A stretch of DNA of 64,000 nt from assembly GCF_963576545.1 (NCBI RefSeq), contig NC_083638.1:22161590-22225589 (forward strand), in the 5' to 3' direction. This DNA comes from Limanda limanda (Eukaryota; Chordata; Actinopteri; Pleuronectiformes; Pleuronectidae). The translations under genes were made by a program, and so were the position numbers. The notes beneath the pieces are model-generated. The model worked only from the letters and a program-made list of their open reading frames with translations, ran no database searches and was not told the DNA's origin. The stretch's first letter is position 1; each line of letters opens with the position of its first letter. This document shows positions 58,796 to 64,000 of the stretch, in pieces.

Positions 58796-59364
58796 AAAAA
58801 AAATCCAAGTTTAGGAGGGCAGTAAGAACTAGATATCACATATTCAATAGTGTAAAGCCTGTATGGGCATCAGAGGTAATTCTTCAAAAAATGATCACAA
58901 TAGCTGATGTGCTTCTGTCTTGTGAAATCATTTGATGATATATTATTTGTACAACTGAAGACAGAGCTAGGCTCACATGGATATGGTGAAGAAAAGGACA
59001 CGACAGAAGAAAGGGAGATGAGTCACAGTTAATCTACAAAACAGACAAGTACAAAAAATAGGGACAAAGAGAGAGACAGACAGACAGAGGTTTTAGCACA
59101 CAGTGAAATCCCCCAGCTTCCCCTTCTGCAGTGGTTTCTTCTAACCCCTCTTCTTCTGTCCATTTCTAGTCAATGTTGAAGTAAAGTCTTGTTTATTTCC
59201 CCCCAAAGATGATGTCTGAGCTACTGTGCTCACATAACCCATCTTCATTCGTCCACACCAAGGCCCAGGAGTGATGGAAGAAGGGGGCATGAGGGGCAAG
59301 AATGCGTCACAATGTTTCACAATGTTCTCCATCGATCTGAACAATGTCATTTTTACTGTATATT
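58796..59364. other. Spacer, no gene seen
   Basis: Unique DNA. Short (GACA)n at about 59072-59086. Nothing else recognised. Confidence 0.5.
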
Positions 59365-59805
59365 GGACCATATGACCAAAAGTGATGCCAAATCATCTCA
59401 ATCGCCTGCCTATTGGCTGGCTGCAGTAGAGGTTTTAAACCCCGCCTCCATATTCATAAATGGGTCATGGGCTGAATTTGAAAAACTTTGAAGTGCATGC
59501 CAAATTAATTCTTATTTCCTGAGATGGTTTCAGTAATTTTTGCCAGTTCTCATCACACCAATGAATGTCTAAAGTGTCCTGATAAGTTTGGTTTTAATAT
59601 GTTTTTTGATGCTATAGTAAAAGGGTGAAACATTATGATTGACAGCAGAGACTGAGTTTTGATTGGTCGAGGGGGTAAATCTGCAAAGACTCCTTGTGCA
59701 GCGCAAGATGGCTGCTGCCATATCGGGGATATTTTGGCTTCAAATATGTACAGCGGGAGGAGGTGGACACACATCGTCCATCTTTATATACAGTCCATCA
59801 CACAG
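59365..59805. mobile_element. Dispersed ~430-bp teleost repeat, unclassified
   Basis: It contains, in order, GTGATGCCAAATCATCTCAA, GGCTGGCTGCAGTAGAGG, AAACCCCGCCTCCATATTC, GTGAAACATTATGATTGACA, CAAGATGGCTGCTGCC and the end TTTATATACAGTCCATC. I know this series from many fish genomes as a high-copy interspersed repeat of unsettled class. There is no transposase or RT frame. Ends are set by the first and last familiar segments. Confidence 0.65.
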
Positions 59806-60399
59806 CTAGCATATTTACTGGTATGCATGGACAATTCATTTTCAAGTATTCTTCAAAGGTTATTTGTTAATCAAGGAAAAACAGAATTCTACGTCAAAGA
59901 GTTTCAGCAAATGTCTGAAATCAGCAATGCATGATCTGTTACTTTTTCTTCCACAATGCTAAAACTACTCTTCACTACACACAGTCACAAAAATAAATTC
60001 ATTAACATCAGTAAATTTATGCTCATGTTTGAACACTGACTCTGCATTTTTTAAATTGACCGAAAAAAAGCCCCTGGAGACAGGCCGAGCCAAAAGCTTT
60101 GGGTACAGACAGTTTCTTTCACAGGTCGTGCTCATGCTCTTTCATGAGTCTCTTGGTGATAAGACCTAATCTAAGATTGCATACACTGATGAAGGTCCTC
60201 CTGCACACCCTAGTGGAAACACAAGGGGACTGTTTGAAGTGGAGACGATGGGGATACTCCGGTCCCCTGATGTTCAGAGCATCAGAGACAGAGAGAAATA
60301 CAATCTAGATCCAACTCCCCTGAACATTCATAAATAAAATATCAAGCAACTGAGACCCTAAGACAATCCCCACCTTGCCACAGTTGCAGGAGAAGCGAG
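59806..60399. other. Spacer, no gene seen
   Basis: Unique DNA with short frames. Nothing recognised. Confidence 0.5.
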
Positions 60400-60605
60400 C
60401 ACGGCTGGTCACGGGGAGGGCATCCAGGGGAGAGTCTCGCTCCCAGAGGTGTTAGATAGTTGTACTTAATGAATTAGAAGCAGGAGCGGTTTTGCTGGGT
60501 CCCTGTGCCCCAGGTTGGCCCCCGACTCAACCAGAGCCAGCCAGGAGAGAAAGGTGCTCTGTCTAATCTGGCCTCATTTTATGCCTCTTTAACCATGACC
60601 AATGT
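60400..60605. promoter_or_regulatory. Candidate conserved non-coding element
   Basis: GC-balanced unique block with GTTGTACTTAATGAATTAG, GGAGCGGTTTTGCTGGG and GTGCTCTGTCTAATCTGGCC. No frame or repeat. Call by texture. Confidence 0.3.
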
Positions 60606-61884
60606 ATTTAAATGGCAGTTTCTTTGACAGATGCTCACTTCAAATTATTCCTAACTGGAAATTTGTAGGAGTGATATTAAATATCCTTCAGGCCAGGCTG
60701 CCTGAAGAGAACATAGAAACATCAAAAGGCCAAACACTTCAAAAAGTAAAACTAATGATCCTAGACCACCTCCAGGGAGGAGGAGGGCTTCAACTTTGTC
60801 CAATATGCCCCCGGCCACAAAAACATCACTCCTTTAAGTGCAGATATGACCATTTGCCCAACCCTACATCCACTGCATTTAAAGGTGATTTAACAGGAAA
60901 TACATAATGTATATCCCCCTATAACTGAACACACAGGGGAGCAGTTGCAGTGAATATGCGCCGTCTTATCTGACACATCTCGACCCGTCTCTGCAAAATA
61001 AAATGTACAATATAACCCTTTAAAGTGAGACACTGCAGATTGTGCTCTCTTTCATCTGCACTGTAGAATGTTGGACTTGTTCAGAGAATTTTAAAAAACT
61101 TGTTTGCCGGGTTCACAGTCAGGGAACTGCAGGAGAGTACTCACCACCGACGGAGCTTCAGCAGCACAAAGTGGCAACTGCATGAGGAGCGAATCTGACA
61201 AGGAGAGAAGACGAGAAAGATACAGTCAGAAAAAAAAAGAGAGGAATAACTAGAGTAGGGAAACAGCTGGCAGCATTCATCTTAAACCCTGATGGAAGCT
61301 GACGGGAGCAATTTAGTAATAATATGCTACCCAATCTGCTGTTGTGAGTGGTAAGACTGAACAGAAGCACCTGGTCAGATGGGTCAGAGGTGTGAGGTGT
61401 GACATGGAAGGGATGGAAGGCAGGAAGGGGAAGGTTGACACTGCCCTGGTTCCCATATGCAGGAGTGGACATATGAACTAATATGAGGTGAAGGACCGAA
61501 GCTAGAAATGTAAAGGAAAGCACTTCATCAGAGGCACTTTTGCAGTCACACATCATACATCATTATTTTCTTTTTGCTGAAATGCAGTGCTGAAAATGTC
61601 TCATATTAAAGTAGAAATCTCTTCTCAGTCCAGTACGGCACATGCACTGATTTACTCTTACATGCAACTGTGAAATCAAAACTACAAATTCTCCTTTATC
61701 TCAGTAAACAATAGCACAAAAGAAAACATTTTGAATGGCCCCCAGAGTGCTAGGTCCAACAGTCCCCTTAATAACACCTGAGTCTTTAAAAAGAAAATCA
61801 AGATCAACAATACATTTTCTGGGAAACCAATGAAAAAAAATACCCTCTCTCGCAACGTTAAAGAAAGTTAAAAAAAAAATTCTG
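60606..61884. other. Spacer, no gene seen
   Basis: Unique DNA. A 132-codon minus-strand frame (61158-61556) has no domain and no splice context. A runs at 61230-61238 and 61870-61879. Confidence 0.5.
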
Positions 61885-62045
61885 AATCATGGCCTTGATC
61901 CAGATCTACACCCAAATTTAATGGGTTCTTTCCTGACCCATCCTTCCTGCAAGTTTCATGGTAATCTGTCCAGCAGTTTTTGCATAATCCTGCTAACTAA
62001 CTGACAAACGTTCAAACAAACACAACCTCCTGGCAAAGGTAATAA
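61885..62045 (+). repeat. 'cctccgccaagg' family copy, right end
   Basis: GATCCAGATCTACACCCAAA, TTTAATGGGTTCTTTCCTG, AAGTTTCATGGTAATCTGTCC, CAGTTTTTGCATAATCCTGC and ACAACCTCC occur in the order typical of this teleost repeat. Same orientation as the copies at 55985 and 62812. Confidence 0.7.
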
Positions 62046-62079
62046 TTAGTACATCATTGCCGTCATGGAAAGGTTTCCA

Positions 62080-62375
62080 ACACTTCCTCTCATTTCTTTT
62101 TCTAAACTCAAAGTACTGTTTTCTTAAAATCACATTCCACTTATACGCCAAGATTATTTTCTTTGCCGGATTCCAAGAATATGCCATGTTCTTAAACAAG
62201 AAAAGTGAAGCACTGCTGCAAAGAATAACCAACACACACTGAGGGTTTGAAATATTAACATTGAAATGAATTGGCCACAGTATGCCTGGCTGGATGTTTG
62301 TTCTAATGAAGTGCTTTCTTTCCCAGTAAAAAAGCCATATTTTCTTTCAGCCGGCTGTGGGCCTTGAAACAAAAA
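62080..62375. promoter_or_regulatory. Candidate conserved non-coding element
   Basis: Unique block between two repeat copies, with GGATTCCAAGAATATGCC (TEAD/STAT-like), GAAGCACTGCTGCAAAG, GAATTGGCCACAGTATGCC and TTTCAGCCGGCTGTGGGCC. No frame is supported. Confidence 0.3.
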
Positions 62376-62811
62376 GCAAATGTTAAAACTTCATCTCTGT
62401 GAAGTTGTGCCTGGCTTTGAAAAACAAAGCCTACACTCTGCCGCCCAAAATCACCCACTGCTTCATGAGTCAGAACGAATACCTACACAGATTAGCGCAA
62501 ATCATTTATGACACCACTATTTTAAATACTACTGACTTGTTTTTGTTGCAACAGCCAAAGAGCCGAGAGAGGCAGAAAGTCTGACAGTACAATCTCAGGC
62601 AGCTAGTTTGAATAAACAGAGTACGGTTGTTTTAGTCTGAGCTGGTGAGGGAACAACCACACTCAGGGTGCCCGGCCAGTGGGCTAATATTTAGTTAAGT
62701 ATGCCCCATAATGAACGACTTCACACAAAACACTTTATAAGGTTTTATTTTATACCATTACCTTTCTCTTTAAGATGCCAAATTTAAACTAGACGGGTGT
62801 TTGGAGAGTGT
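62376..62811. other. Spacer
   Basis: Unique DNA. A possible CNE patch lies at 62440-62540 (AATCATTTATGACACC). No gene seen. Confidence 0.45.
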
Positions 62812-62985
62812 AAACCTCCGCCAAGGCTAAATCCCCAATCTCACCCTATTTAGGAAAGGGAATCCATCCCCTTAATTGATTATGATTAGGTTCTTCTTTT
62901 GCCAATACCCCACCCTTCCACAAAGTTTCAAATAGGCTCTGGAGTTTTTGTATGATCCAAACAACAGCAATAAAGAAAGATACAC
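62812..62985 (+). repeat. 'cctccgccaagg' family copy, left end
   Basis: Begins AACCTCCGCCAAGGC and continues CCCAATCTCACCCTATTTAG, TTGATTATGATTAGG, CCACCCTTCCACAAAGTTTC and TTTTTGTATGATCC. This is the left part of the family whose right parts are seen at 55985 and 61885. Right-truncated near 62985. Confidence 0.7.
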
Positions 62986-63059
62986 CTAATGTCGGCTATG
63001 CAGGTCATTTTTTACTGCAGTGTTAGCCTTAATAATGTCTCTGCCCCTCTGATCATTTC

Positions 63060-63480
63060 CTTAATGCTGACCTCTCCGAGACTTTCACATACTTCACGGG
63101 TGCTGCGATTCACTTAAACCTTTGTGGACATCAGCTGGGGGCGCGCAAAGAAACGCAAGTGAGCGTCAGGTTCCTTCTGCTAATCATCTATAATTCAAGT
63201 CTTTTCAGCAATTTAAAGTAGAACCAGTTGGCACTCTCAGCCTCAAAGTATTCCAGGACTATGCCTGAAACAATCCGAGCTCTCAGGGGCCCTGATTCTA
63301 TAAGAGTCCGGTTTCATCCCGCTATTTAAAGTCAATCAATTCAACAGCCAATTATAGTCTGTTGCAAAATCTTGACCAATTTCAAGGCGTCACGCATGAT
63401 GTGTGTACCATAGCAACAACAGTAGCAGGCCGTGGACATGCACCAAAACTAGGGTCAGTTTCCCCTAGAGGAAATCCTTT
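63060..63480. promoter_or_regulatory. Candidate conserved non-coding element
   Basis: Unique sequence with CTAATCATCTATAATTC, CCGCTATTTAAAGTC, GTCAATCAATTCAACAGCC, CCAATTATAGTC and CACGCATGATGTGTG. CCAAT, TAAT and TCAATCA cores are clustered. No repeat family, no supported frame. Confidence 0.35.
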
Positions 63481-63690
63481 TAAAATGCCCCCCCCTCTCC
63501 TGTCTCTCTCTACCGTCACCGTCAATAAAGCAGTAATACCAAAAAAATAATCTTTAAAAAAAAAAACATGGCAATGGCTGGCTGGATGTAAACCTGTAAG
63601 TATTAACCCGGAACAGCTGTCCTCTAGCCCTCGGCAACTCCAGAGCCTGCCATCAGAAGAATAAGCCCACAGTCCTGTTAGCCACATGCC
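63481..63690. other. Spacer with A and C runs
   Basis: Short homopolymer tracts (C at 63488-63494, A at 63541-63566). Nothing else recognised. Confidence 0.5.
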
Positions 63691-63960
63691 GCATGGATTT
63701 AATTCTCAACATCTGTCGGCTTCATGCTTCTCTGCTTTCCATTCCCACTGCGCATTCTTCACAAATTCAGTAGCTTCCTTCTCCTGCGTTTGTAAATGTT
63801 GTTGATTGTGGAAACCGTCCATGTTTACTTTGAATCCCTGGCCGTTCCCGGAGCAGCTCTAATTACCTGCAGCTGTTCACTTTGCTGCTTTCATTGGCGC
63901 TAGGCTTTCAACACACGACCGGTGGTTTCTATGTAAGATGTCGATTTCTAAACAAGCTGG
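63691..63960. promoter_or_regulatory. Candidate CNE with homeodomain and E-box cores
   Basis: A TAATTA core (63860-63865) lies four bases before a CAGCTG E-box (63870-63875), followed by TTCATTGGCGC. Upstream are TTGTTGATTGTGGAAACC (RUNX-like GTGG) and CATGTTTACTTTG (FOX-like GTTTAC). Unique sequence, cut by the window edge. Function is inferred. Confidence 0.4.
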
Positions 63961-64000
63961 ATACAAGTTTGTAAGCGCTCAAAAAAAGGTGGCATAGTTT

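Noticed and set aside
61158..61556. 132-codon minus-strand frame with hydrophobic stretches
   Set aside because: The hydrophobic part reads through A/T-rich codons without a clear signal peptide or family match.

Overview
The window looks like nuclear DNA of a bony fish, most likely a spiny-rayed (percomorph) teleost. The grounds are long perfect (CA/GT)n arrays and several interspersed repeats familiar from teleost genomes: an L2-type LINE tail, a second LINE 3' fragment, a hAT-type MITE, a TTAA-flanked foldback element, a tRNA-related SINE-like repeat and the 'cctccgccaagg' repeat family. There are no bacterial-style operons. Introns or intergenic DNA fill essentially all 64 kb.

I found no protein-coding exon I would defend. 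The open frames present are short, low in complexity (often Cys-Val or His-Thr translations of CA/GT arrays), or belong to decayed transposons. Three weak non-transposon candidates are recorded at low confidence: a possible minus-strand exon end at 29667, a 188-codon minus-strand frame at 36052-36618, and a 107-codon plus-strand frame at 48343-48666. No tRNA, rRNA, CRISPR array or known microRNA was recognised.

Layout. 1-9.9 kb: ordinary spacer with two LINE 3' fragments, one TTAA-flanked MITE, a repeat-family end and an LTR-like stretch. 9.97-13.7 kb: a direct tandem duplication of about 1.8 kb of non-coding DNA. Some blocks are 94-97% identical between the copies while others hardly align. 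This is the most notable structure in the window. 14-28 kb: AT-rich spacer, several unique stretches that look like conserved non-coding elements (CNEs), and microsatellites. 28.4-32.7 kb: a dense belt of homopurine/homopyrimidine tracts, poly-G/C runs and the longest CA/GT arrays, with a hAT MITE flanked by a perfect 8-bp target duplication. 33-52 kb: many CNE-like stretches, one with five TAATTA homeodomain cores, and a strongly G-rich quadruplex-prone tract near 38.4 kb. 52-64 kb: further CNE-like stretches, a SINE-like copy, a 430-bp dispersed teleost repeat, copies of the 'cctccgccaagg' family and a perfect 35-nt hairpin.

Interpretation (inference): the window is a gene desert or giant intron around a developmental regulator, with function lying in enhancer-like elements rather than proteins. 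The CNE calls rest on unique, balanced-composition sequence with clustered transcription-factor core sites. They are not based on any alignment and need a cross-species comparison. The target gene cannot be named from this sequence.
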